Source: Acidobacteriota bacterium (GTDB lineage: Bacteria > Acidobacteriota > Vicinamibacteria > Vicinamibacterales > UBA2999). From it: a stretch of 63,275 nucleotides of DNA. The stretch spans positions 1 to 63,275 of the forward strand of contig JAKFXY010000035.1 in NCBI GenBank assembly GCA_021731165.1, written 5' to 3'. How positions within the stretch are numbered: position 1 is the first letter of the stretch; each line of letters starts with the position of its first letter. Position numbers and translations under genes: made by a program. Below the pieces are notes generated by a model that was not told where the DNA came from, made no database searches, and saw only the letters and a program-made list of their open reading frames with translations. Below are positions 50,689 to 58,226 of this stretch, piece after piece.

Positions 50689-51651
50689 GTGAAGCCGCTG
50701 GTTCTTGCCATCCTCGGCCCGACCGCGTCGGGTAAGAGCGCGCTGGGGCTCGCGCTGGCCGAGCGGTTGGACGGTGAGATCATCAATTGCGACTCCACTG
50801 CGGTGTACCGGGGCTTCGACATCGGCACGGATAAGCTGCCGGTGGCCGGCCGGCGGGGCATACCGCACCATCTCATCGACATCGCCGATCCTACCGACGT
50901 TTACACGGCGGCTGACTTCGCCCGGGATGCCGCCGCAACGATACGCGACCTCCACTCACGCCGCCGGCTGCCAATTCTTGTCGGAGGGAGCGGATTCTAC
51001 TTTCGGGCGCTCGCGCGCGGGCTGTTTCCGGGCCCCGGTGCCGATGAGGCACTGCGTCGTCGCCTCACCCGCATCTCGGAGAAGCGCGGTCCCGAGCGGC
51101 TGCATCGGCTGCTCCACCGCATCGATCCGGAATCGGCTCTGCGGATCATGCCCCGGGACGAGAAGCGCCTGATTCGTGCCCTCGAGGTCTACTTCCTCTC
51201 CGGCCGGCCACTGACATCCCACTTCGCCGACACGGTGTCGCCGATTGCCGACTGCGAGGTCATCGGTCTGGCGCTGCAGATGCCGGCACCTCTCACCGCT
51301 GAGCGGGTGGCTCGGCGAGTGGAAGCGCAATTCGCCGGCGGGATCGTGGATGAAGTCCGGGGGTTGCTGGCGCGCGGCGTGCCATCGGCGGCACGGCCGT
51401 TCGGCGGTCTCGTGTACCGGCAGGTGGTGGAGATGCTCAATGGCGTGCGAAGCGAAGGGGAGACACGCGCGCTGATCGTCCAGGAGAACCGTCGCTACGC
51501 GCGTCGGCAGTTGATCTGGTTCCGCAAAGAGCCTAATCTAAGCTGGCTCGATGGCCCTGGCGAGCGCGTTGAGACGCTACAGCGGGTCGAGGCGCTACTG
51601 GCCGCACGCGGCGTCCAGTCTGGGACGATGTATAGCCGGCCGGGACGATAG
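50689..51651 (+). CDS. miaA: tRNA dimethylallyltransferase MiaA
   Basis: 320 residues from GTG 50689. P-loop AILGPTASGKSALGLALAER, INCDSTAVYRGFDIGTDKLP, PHHLIDIADPTDVYTAADFA, and GGSGFYFRALARGLF. Modifies A37 of UNN-reading tRNAs. miaA-hfq order is a widely conserved pair. Confidence 0.95.
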   Translation: MKPLVLAILGPTASGKSALGLALAERLDGEIINCDSTAVYRGFDIGTDKLPVAGRRGIPHHLIDIADPTDVYTAADFARDAAATIRDLHSRRRLPILVGGSGFYFRALARGLFPGPGADEALRRRLTRISEKRGPERLHRLLHRIDPESALRIMPRDEKRLIRALEVYFLSGRPLTSHFADTVSPIADCEVIGLALQMPAPLTAERVARRVEAQFAGGIVDEVRGLLARGVPSAARPFGGLVYRQVVEMLNGVRSEGETRALIVQENRRYARRQLIWFRKEPNLSWLDGPGERVETLQRVEALLAARGVQSGTMYSRPGR

Positions 51652-51668
51652 CGAGGCGAGGCCCTCTG

Positions 51669-51932
51669 ATGGCTCAAGCGACTGAAACCAGGGACGAGAC
51701 GGCGCAAGGTAATGTCCAGGACGCTTTCCTGAATTCCGCGCGTCGCGAACACCTGCCGGTGACTATTCACCTGCTCGACGGACGCCTGTTCGAGGCTCGC
51801 ATCAAGAACTTCGACCGTTTCGCGGTGATCGTCGAGGTCGAAGGCGCTGACCATTTGATCTTCAAGCACGCCATTGCCACGATCGGCGCGCCACGCTCGG
51901 CGGCGAACTACTTCGATCCCCGTCAGGCATAG
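51669..51932 (+). CDS. hfq: RNA chaperone Hfq
   Basis: 87 residues. Sm1 region NVQDAFLNSARREHLPVTIH and LLDGRLFEARIKNFDRFAVI, Sm2 with HLIFKHAIATIGAP (the E. coli YKHAIST equivalent). It pairs small RNAs with mRNAs. Distal-face and rim residues were not checked. Confidence 0.93.
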   Translation: MAQATETRDETAQGNVQDAFLNSARREHLPVTIHLLDGRLFEARIKNFDRFAVIVEVEGADHLIFKHAIATIGAPRSAANYFDPRQA

Positions 51933-51936
51933 GGAT

Positions 51937-51958
51937 CGCGGACCTGACAAGGTCCGCG
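51937..51958. repeat. Solo CGGACCT/AGGTCCG palindrome after hfq
   Basis: CGCGGACCT pairs with AGGTCCGCG (9 bp) around loop GACA, 5 bp after the hfq stop. Could double as a terminator stem; no T-run follows. Confidence 0.7.
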
Positions 51959-51974
51959 CCACGTTTCACCTGCC

Positions 51975-52006
51975 TTTGACCTGTGACCTCTGACCTGTGA
52001 CCTTTT
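51975..52006. repeat. TTTGACCTGTGACC repeat overlapping the deoB start
   Basis: Four tandem TGACC words (TTTGACC, TGTGACC, TCTGACC, TGTGACC). The deoB start codon GTG 51997 is the last unit. The inverse word GGTCAAA occurs in the hspR tail at 9765-9794. Confidence 0.65.
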
Positions 52007-53175
52007 CAAGAGTCATCCTCCTCGTCATGGACAGTGTTGGCATCGGTGAGTTGCCGGATGCGCATGTGTACGGGGACGAGGGGAGTAACACGGTCGCGAA
52101 CATTGCCGGGGAAATCCCCCTGAGGATCCCGACCCTGCGCTCTCTTGGCCTGGCGCACTTGGTGGCGCTTGGCGGTGAGCCGCCGCCGACGGCGCGCGGC
52201 GCCTACGGACGCATGGCTGAGGCCTCGGCGGGTAAGGATTCGGTCACGGGCCATTGGGAAATGATGGGCATTGTGCTCGATCGGCCGTTTCCCACGTTTC
52301 CCCATGGGTTTCCCCTGGATGTCATGGCCGCGTTCGAGCAGCGCATCGGTCGCGGGACCATCGGCAATGTCGTGGCTTCCGGCACCGAGGTCATCGACCG
52401 TCTAGGCCCCGAGCACTTGCGAACGGGCAAGCCGATTGTCTACACGTCCGCCGACAGCGTGTTTCAGATTGCGGCCCACGAAGACGTGATCGCGGTTCCC
52501 GAACTGTATCGGATGTGCGAGACGGCCTTCGACCTGGTGGGCCGCGGGCTCGGCGTCGGTCGCGTCATCGCGCGGCCATTCCTTGGACGACCGGGGGCCT
52601 TTGTCCGGACGGCGAATCGGCACGATTACGCGCTCGATCCGATTGCGGACACGCTCCTTGACGCCTTGACGCGGGCCGACGTTCCAGTCGTATCCATCGG
52701 CAAGGTCAAGGATCTCTTCGCAGGACGGGGGATCAGTCGGTCGGTCCACACGTCGAGCGACACCGAAGGCATGGACAGGGTGACGGAGGCGATGAGGGAG
52801 ACTCCGGCCGGGTTGATCTTCGTCAACCTCGTGGACTTCGACACGCAGTACGGACACCGGAACGACGTGGCCGGCTACGCCGCGAACCTGGAGCGATTCG
52901 ACGGGCACCTCGGCGCGCTGCTTCCTGCGCTGCGCGACACGGACCTGCTCGTGGTGACTGCCGACCACGGCAACGATCCGAGTACGCCGAGCACCGACCA
53001 CTCTCGCGAGTATGTTCCGGTGCTCCTGGCCGGCCCGCGTGTTCGCCCGGGAGTCAGCATCGGCACGCGTGCGACCTTTTCCGATCTCGGACAGACGCTG
53101 GCCGCCAATTTCGGCGTCGGACCGCTCGCGCACGGCACGAGCTTTCTGGAGGAGATTCGTGCCCAGCATCCGTGA
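51997..53175 (+). CDS. deoB: Phosphopentomutase
   Basis: 392 residues. Alkaline-phosphatase superfamily: VILLVMDSVGIGELPDA, GKDSVTGHWEMMG, YTSADSVFQIAAHED, VDFDTQYGHRND, and VTADHGNDPSTPSTDHSREY. Interconverts ribose-1-phosphate and ribose-5-phosphate, which fits the purine-salvage genes at 16.7-18.6 kb. GTG start 51997 gives the family N-terminus but lies in a repeat with no Shine-Dalgarno. Confidence 0.94.
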   Translation: MTFSRVILLVMDSVGIGELPDAHVYGDEGSNTVANIAGEIPLRIPTLRSLGLAHLVALGGEPPPTARGAYGRMAEASAGKDSVTGHWEMMGIVLDRPFPTFPHGFPLDVMAAFEQRIGRGTIGNVVASGTEVIDRLGPEHLRTGKPIVYTSADSVFQIAAHEDVIAVPELYRMCETAFDLVGRGLGVGRVIARPFLGRPGAFVRTANRHDYALDPIADTLLDALTRADVPVVSIGKVKDLFAGRGISRSVHTSSDTEGMDRVTEAMRETPAGLIFVNLVDFDTQYGHRNDVAGYAANLERFDGHLGALLPALRDTDLLVVTADHGNDPSTPSTDHSREYVPVLLAGPRVRPGVSIGTRATFSDLGQTLAANFGVGPLAHGTSFLEEIRAQHP

Positions 53176-54217
53176 GACGCTCGAAGCACGCGAGCGTGAG
53201 ACTCTGGCCCCTCAGGCCGCGAAGAGTGCTGATACGAAGGGGCGGCTGAGGCCAGAATCCGAGGACGACGTTCGGCCGGCGTTTCAGCACGATCGCGACC
53301 GTATCATCCACAGCAAGGCCTTCCGGCGGCTGAAGCACAAGACGCAGGTATTCTTCGCGCCTGCGGGGGATCACTACCGGACGCGCCTGACCCACAGCCT
53401 GGAGGTGTCGCAGATCGCCCGGACCATAGCCAAGGTCCTTCGCTTGCACGAAGAGCTGACCGAGTCGATTGCGCTTGGTCACGACCTCGGGCACACACCG
53501 TTCGGGCATGCTGGCGAGCGTGTCCTTGATTCCCTGATTCCCGGGGGTTTCCGTCACTACGAACAGAGCCTCCGAATCGTGGATGTCCTCGAGAATGACG
53601 GCCGTGGTCTCAATCTCACGTGGGAAGTCCGTGATGGTATCGGCCGTCACTCGAAGGGGAAGGATGGTTCTCCTGTTGGCGTGGATCCGTCAAAGCGGGC
53701 GGCCACCCTCGAAGGACAGGTCATGCGCGTCGCCGATCTCATCGCCTACGTGAACCACGATATCGATGATGCCGTCAGGGCAGGGGTGCTGCACGTCGCC
53801 GATCTTCCGAAGGATCCGGTTGCCGTGCTTGGCGCCAGTTCCTCGGCCCGCATCGCCCGGATGGTCAAGGACGTGGTCGTCGAGACGCAGCGGTCCGATT
53901 TGAGCGAGATTCGGATGAGCGAGCCGGTTCTCCGAGCCACGCTGGCCATGCGCAGCTTTCTGTTCGAGGCTGTGTACGAGAACGAGACGGCGACGGCTGA
54001 ATTCAAGAAGGCCGCCAGCATCCTGGGTGGGCTCTGGGACAAGGTGCGGGAGCGCCCTGACGAGCTCCTGGACCGGCGCATCATTGAGACCGACGGGCTT
54101 CACGCGGCCGCCAGGGATTTTCTGGCTGGCATGACCGATCGGTACGCGGTCAGTCTCTTCGAACACCTCTTTATCCCGAAGCCGTGGGTCGGGCCGATTT
54201 CCTGGAATCAGCTATAA
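53159..54217 (+). CDS. dgt: Deoxyguanosinetriphosphate triphosphohydrolase-like protein (HD domain)
   Basis: 352 residues from GTG 53159, preceded by GGAGGA and overlapping deoB by 17 bp. HD motifs: RTRLTHSLEVSQIARTIAKV, GHDLGHTPFGHAGERVLD, and RVADLIAYVNHDIDDAVRAG. Short type-2 dGTPase-like family that hydrolyses dNTPs to nucleoside plus triphosphate. Confidence 0.93.
   Translation: MPSIRETLEARERETLAPQAAKSADTKGRLRPESEDDVRPAFQHDRDRIIHSKAFRRLKHKTQVFFAPAGDHYRTRLTHSLEVSQIARTIAKVLRLHEELTESIALGHDLGHTPFGHAGERVLDSLIPGGFRHYEQSLRIVDVLENDGRGLNLTWEVRDGIGRHSKGKDGSPVGVDPSKRAATLEGQVMRVADLIAYVNHDIDDAVRAGVLHVADLPKDPVAVLGASSSARIARMVKDVVVETQRSDLSEIRMSEPVLRATLAMRSFLFEAVYENETATAEFKKAASILGGLWDKVRERPDELLDRRIIETDGLHAAARDFLAGMTDRYAVSLFEHLFIPKPWVGPISWNQL
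54212..54217 (+). promoter_or_regulatory. -10 element TATAAT at the end of dgt
   Basis: A consensus TATAAT in the last codons of dgt (54212-54217), about 47 bp before the yceD ATG. The -35 is poor. It may drive the yceD-rpmF-plsX-fab operon. Confidence 0.35.
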
Positions 54218-54263
54218 TTACCGGTCTGCCTGTCGCAGGAATTTGCGGGAGGAAGGGCGCACG

Positions 54264-54791
54264 ATGCTACTTGACCTCACGCGCTACCGGCAGCCGCAGA
54301 GTTCGTTCGCCAGGACCTTCCAGCCGGAGGACGTGGTCGGGGAGGGCGATGCGTACGAGATCGTGGCGCCCTGCGAGCTGGCCTTCGAGGTCTACAAGGA
54401 CAAGGACAGGTTCAGGCTCGAAGGACGGGTCAAGTCTGAGCTCGAACTGCTCTGCAGTCGCTGTTTGGAAGCGTTCCGGCTGCCAGTGGATACGGCCTTT
54501 GACCTGCGGTACCTGCCGTCCTCAGAGGCGGCTAGCGCGTCCGACCACAAGGTGCCGGACGATGATCTCGAGACAAGCTACTACCGCGAGGGCCAGATCG
54601 ACCTGAATGAGCTGATGCGCGAACAGTTTTACCTGGCGCTGCCGATGAAGCCGCTGTGTCGGATCGACTGCCGTGGCCTCTGCGTGCAGTGCGGCACGAA
54701 CCTGAATTCCGGGAGCTGTGGCTGCGCTCCGGCATGGGAAGACCCCCGACTCGCGCCGCTCAGGGAACTGCGTCAGACGCACGAGTCGTAA
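54264..54791 (+). CDS. yceD: YceD family (DUF177) protein
   Basis: 175 residues from ATG 54264 with GGAGGAAGG upstream. Conserved LLCSRCLEAFRLPVDTAFDL, CRIDCRGLCVQCGTNLN, and a C-rich tail (GSCGCAPAWEDPR). It usually precedes rpmF and is implicated in 23S rRNA or fatty-acid gene control. Order yceD-rpmF-plsX is the common one. Confidence 0.9.
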   Translation: MLLDLTRYRQPQSSFARTFQPEDVVGEGDAYEIVAPCELAFEVYKDKDRFRLEGRVKSELELLCSRCLEAFRLPVDTAFDLRYLPSSEAASASDHKVPDDDLETSYYREGQIDLNELMREQFYLALPMKPLCRIDCRGLCVQCGTNLNSGSCGCAPAWEDPRLAPLRELRQTHES

Positions 54792-54831
54792 ATCCCGGAT
54801 CCCAAGAAGTTTAGAGTTTCAGAGACCGAAG

Positions 54832-55014
54832 ATGCCGAATCCAAAACGCCGACATTCAAAGACCCGCACCGCCAAGCGGCGCACGCACGACGCGCTGACG
54901 CCGGCGGCCACCAACCTCTGCCCCCAGTGCCACGAGCCGAAGGCCCCTCACCGCATCTGCCCGCACTGCGGGCACTACAACCAGCGGCAGGTCAGGGCAG
55001 TCGACGAGGAATAG
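54832..55014 (+). CDS. rpmF: 50S ribosomal protein L32
   Basis: 60 residues: MPNPKRRHSKTRTAKRRTHD, then two CxxC pairs (CPQCHEPKAPHRICPHCG), so it is the zinc-binding type. Start ATG 54832. Confidence 0.94.
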   Translation: MPNPKRRHSKTRTAKRRTHDALTPAATNLCPQCHEPKAPHRICPHCGHYNQRQVRAVDEE

Positions 55015-55019
55015 CCACG

Positions 55020-56027
55020 ATTCGCATCGCGGTCGACGCCATGGGCGGGGACCACGCACCGGCGGCGATTGTCGATGGCGCCGTGGCGGCGGCGCGTCAC
55101 CTTGATGTCCGACTGATGCTCGTCGGGCCTGCCGTGACACTCGAGGAGGCCCTGGCCACCCACACGGACTGGCGGGAGCTTGGCATCGAGATCGTCGAGG
55201 CGCCTGACGTTGTGGGGATGGCCGAATCACCCGCCGCCACGCTGCGTCGGAAACCACGCGCGTCGATCCGGGTCGCGGCCGAACTCGTGGCTAGCGGGGG
55301 GGCCGTCGCGCTCTTCAGCGCCGGTCACACCGGTGCCACGGTGATGGCTGTCCACTCCGCGATGGGGATGATTGCTGGCGTTGACCGTCCTGCGCTTGCC
55401 ACGACCATTCCCACACGGAACCGCCCGGCCGTGCTGCTCGACGCGGGTGCCAGTGTGGAATGCCGGCCCCACCACCTTCTGCAGTTCGCCCTCATGGGCA
55501 GCGTCTACGCGCGCATCGCTCTTGGCATAGAGCGTCCGAGAGTGGGACTCCTGTCGATCGGCGAAGAGGAATCCAAGGGCAATGAGCTGACTCGGGAGGC
55601 GCACCGTCTCCTCAAGGCAGCCCCGATCGGGTTCATCGGCAATGTCGAGGCGCGCGCGATCTACAGTGGCGATGCCGACGTCATCGTGTGCGACGGTTTT
55701 ACTGGCAACGTCGTGTTGAAGACGAGCGAGGGGCTCGTGGACACCGTGGAGGCACTGCTCGGTGACGAGTTGCAGGGTACCTTCTCGAGTCAGATTGGCT
55801 ACCTGCTGTCGCGCCGTGCATTCCGGCGCTTCCGCCGCCGGGTGGACTACTCGGAGTACGGCGGTGCCCCGCTTCTCGGCGTGGCGGGGCTGGCCGTCGT
55901 CGGTCACGGCCGTTCGTCGGTGAAGGCCGTGCGCAATGCCATCGCGATGGCCTACCGGTTTGCCACGAGCGACATGCTAGCCCGCGTCGAGCAGGAAATA
56001 GCCGCCGCCTCGGCCTCACTTTCGTGA
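55020..56027 (+). CDS. plsX: Phosphate acyltransferase PlsX, apparently with an ATT start
   Basis: 335 residues if initiated at ATT 55020 (I/M-R-I-A-V-D-A-M-G-G-D-H), which matches the family N-terminus. GAGGA at 55006-55010 lies 9 nt upstream, ideal spacing. No ATG, GTG or TTG occurs in frame between GTG 54927 (inside rpmF) and ATG 55041, which would remove the first strand. Motifs: VDAMGGDHAPAAIVDGA, FSAGHTGATVMAV, GLLSIGEEESKGNEL. PlsX makes acyl-phosphate from acyl-ACP for phospholipid synthesis. Confidence 0.9.
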   Translation: MRIAVDAMGGDHAPAAIVDGAVAAARHLDVRLMLVGPAVTLEEALATHTDWRELGIEIVEAPDVVGMAESPAATLRRKPRASIRVAAELVASGGAVALFSAGHTGATVMAVHSAMGMIAGVDRPALATTIPTRNRPAVLLDAGASVECRPHHLLQFALMGSVYARIALGIERPRVGLLSIGEEESKGNELTREAHRLLKAAPIGFIGNVEARAIYSGDADVIVCDGFTGNVVLKTSEGLVDTVEALLGDELQGTFSSQIGYLLSRRAFRRFRRRVDYSEYGGAPLLGVAGLAVVGHGRSSVKAVRNAIAMAYRFATSDMLARVEQEIAAASASLS

Positions 56028-57067
56028 TTGCGTTCCTCTTTCCAGGACAGGGCTCCCAGAAGGTCGGCATGGGACGCGCGCTTGCCGAGGCGTTTCCGGA
56101 GGCCCGAGCCGCGTTTGACGAAGCCGACGCCGCGTTTGCCGGGGAGGGCCGACCTGAAGGTCGGCCCCTGCGATCAGATGTCTTGGGCGTAGAGGCGGAC
56201 CTTCATCCCTCGACGCTGCTCGGGATGGCCCCGAGCGTGTCGAAGGGTCAGGTCCGCCCGTTGAGCTCGTTGATATTTGAAGGCCCCGAGGATCAGCTCA
56301 CGCTGACGGAGAATACCCAGCCGGCGATTCTCACGGTCAGCATCGCGGCCTGGCGCGTGTTGTCTGCGCGCGGGATTGTCCCGGACTTCGTGGCGGGGCA
56401 CAGCCTTGGTGAGTACTCGGCGAACGTGGCGGCAGGGACACTGGCGTTCACCGACGCCGTGCGAATCGTCCGGCGCCGGGGGCGCTACATGCAGGAGGCC
56501 GTGCCTGTCGGGCATGGCGCGATGGCGGCGATCCTGGGTCTCAGTGCGGAGGTCGTAACGCGGGCGTGCGAGGAGGCGGCGCAGGGAGAGATTGTCAGCG
56601 CTGCCAATATCAACGGGGCTGGTCAGGTTGTCATCGCCGGCGCCGCAGCGGCCGTGCAGCGGGCGATTGAGCGGGCGAAGACGCTGGGGGCAAAGCGGAC
56701 AATCCCGTTGCCGGTGAGCGCACCGTTTCATTGCGCCCTGATGAAGCCGGCAGAACTACGGCTGGCGCCCGATCTCCGGGCGCTGTCGGTGAGCGATCCT
56801 CGAGTGCCGGTCGTCGCCAACGTGGATGCCGAGCCGAGACGGGACGCCGCCTCCGCGATCGATGCCCTCGTACGGCAGGTGTCGGCCCCGGTCCGGTGGG
56901 AGGAAGTCATCCTCCGCCTTGCGTCCGAAGGCGTCACCACGTATGTTGAGGTCGGTCCTGGCACGGTCCTGAGCGGTCTCGCCCGGAAAATCCACAAGGG
57001 AGCGATTGTTCACAACTTTGCGGCCCCGGAAGACCTGGCGGCCCTCGAGAATGGGTTGCGCGCTTGA
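56024..57067 (+). CDS. fabD: Malonyl-CoA:ACP transacylase FabD with an inserted repeat peptide
   Basis: 347 residues from GTG 56024 (family about 310). AFLFPGQGSQKVGMGRALA, active Ser in AGHSLGEYSANVAAG, His in PVSAPFHCALMKPAE. Between residues about 40 and 80 a 36-40-residue stretch (GRPEGRPLRSDVLGVEADLH, then PSTLLGMAPSVSKGQ) replaces the short loop before FEGPEDQLTLTENTQPAIL. It is encoded by two palindromes at 56146-56259. The catalytic residues are intact. Confidence 0.93.
   Translation: MIAFLFPGQGSQKVGMGRALAEAFPEARAAFDEADAAFAGEGRPEGRPLRSDVLGVEADLHPSTLLGMAPSVSKGQVRPLSSLIFEGPEDQLTLTENTQPAILTVSIAAWRVLSARGIVPDFVAGHSLGEYSANVAAGTLAFTDAVRIVRRRGRYMQEAVPVGHGAMAAILGLSAEVVTRACEEAAQGEIVSAANINGAGQVVIAGAAAAVQRAIERAKTLGAKRTIPLPVSAPFHCALMKPAELRLAPDLRALSVSDPRVPVVANVDAEPRRDAASAIDALVRQVSAPVRWEEVILRLASEGVTTYVEVGPGTVLSGLARKIHKGAIVHNFAAPEDLAALENGLRA
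56146..56259. repeat. Palindromic element inserted in fabD
   Basis: GGGCCGACC (56146-56154) pairs with GGTCGGCCC (56159-56167), loop TGAA. Then AGGCGGACCT (56193-56202) pairs with AGGTCCGCC (56250-56258), enclosing CCCTCGACGCTGCTCGG and CCGAGCGTGTCGAAGGG arms. Frame preserved. Confidence 0.85.
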
Positions 57068-57137
57068 CCACGAAGGTCTCGATGGCGACGAAGAGAACAG
57101 CTAACGTTGGTTTCCTGCGCTTCGCGGTTTGAGAGCC

Positions 57138-57878
57138 ATGTTCGAGCTCACTGGCAAAGTCGCGATCGTCACCGGCGCGTCGCGCGGAATCGGCCGAGGG
57201 ATCGCCACGCTCCTGGCCGCGCAAGGGGCGCATGTCGTGGCCGCGGCGCGGGCGGAGAACGCGGCCGAGACGGTTGCGCGGATTCAGGAGGCGGGCGGGC
57301 ACGCCGAGGCGGTGTCCGTGGATGTGACCGACGCGGCGTCGATCGAGGCACTCGTGGGCGGTACGCTGGAGCGGCATGGGCGGATTGACATCCTGGTGAA
57401 CAACGCCGGCATCGCGCGCGACCAGCTCATGTTGCGGATGAAGCGCGATGACTGGGACCAGGTGATCGCGACGAATCTGACTTCCGCCTTCTCGTGCGCG
57501 CAGGCCGTGTTGAAGTCGATGGTCCGGCAGCGCGCCGGGCGGATCATCAGCATCAGTTCCGTGGTTGGACAGTCGGGGAACGCGGGTCAGGCGAACTACG
57601 CCGCGTCGAAGGCGGGACTGATCGGGTTCAGCAAGGCGTTGGCGCGCGAGGTCGCGTCGCGCAACGTCACGGTCAACGTCGTGGCGCCCGGTCTGGTCGA
57701 GACCGACATGACCAGGGCGATCGCGGACAAGGCGCAGGGCGAGTGGAGCGCGCGGATTCCGCTCGGGCGTCCTGGCACTCCGGCCGACGTGGCGGCGGCG
57801 GTGTGCTTCCTCGCCTCGGATGAGGCGGCGTATATTACTGGTCAGGTGCTCGCCGTCAACGGCGGAATGTACATGTAA
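57138..57878 (+). CDS. fabG: 3-oxoacyl-ACP reductase FabG
   Basis: 246 residues from ATG 57138 (TTG 57129 also open). SDR motifs: VAIVTGASRGIGRGIATLL, ILVNNAGIARDQLML, catalytic Ser and YAASK (ISISSVVGQSGNAGQANYAA then SKAG). NADPH-dependent reduction in fatty-acid elongation. The 70-bp gap after fabD holds a CCACGAAG-type repeat word. Confidence 0.94.
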   Translation: MFELTGKVAIVTGASRGIGRGIATLLAAQGAHVVAAARAENAAETVARIQEAGGHAEAVSVDVTDAASIEALVGGTLERHGRIDILVNNAGIARDQLMLRMKRDDWDQVIATNLTSAFSCAQAVLKSMVRQRAGRIISISSVVGQSGNAGQANYAASKAGLIGFSKALAREVASRNVTVNVVAPGLVETDMTRAIADKAQGEWSARIPLGRPGTPADVAAAVCFLASDEAAYITGQVLAVNGGMYM

Positions 57879-57882
57879 CTCG

Positions 57883-57959
57883 GTTGGTGGGTGGTAGGTG
57901 GTGGGTGGTGGCAGAGTGTGCCGCACACTCGTAGCCACGAACCACTGTCCACCACCCAT
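57883..57959. repeat. GGTGGGTGGT/CCACCACCC inverted repeat between fabG and acpP
   Basis: The G-rich left arm (TGGGTGGTAGGTGGTGGGTG) faces a right arm ending CCACCACCC. A perfect GAGTGTG-CCG-CACACTC hairpin (57914-57930) lies in the middle. Confidence 0.7.
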
Positions 57960-57974
57960 TAGCGGGAGGGATGA

Positions 57975-58217
57975 ATGGCAGTCGCAGACAAGGTCAAGAG
58001 CATCATCGTCGAGCAGTTGGGTGTGGACGAGGAGGAAGTGACCTCCGATGCTTCATTCGTGGACGATCTGGGTGCGGACTCGCTCGACACGGTGGAGCTC
58101 GTGATGGCGTTCGAGGAGGAGTTTGGGATTGAGATCCCGGATGAGGACGCAGAGAAGATCACGCGCGTCAAGGAGGCGATCGACTACATCGAGGCGCACG
58201 CCAAAGGCAAGAAGTAG
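57975..58217 (+). CDS. acpP: Acyl carrier protein
   Basis: 80 residues; GGGAGGG upstream at 57963-57969. Phosphopantetheine serine in [20 protein letters not shown]. Acidic helix II typical of ACPs. Confidence 0.97.
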   Translation: MAVADKVKSIIVEQLGVDEEEVTSDASFVDDLGADSLDTVELVMAFEEEFGIEIPDEDAEKITRVKEAIDYIEAHAKGKK

Positions 58218-58226
58218 GGCGGGGTT

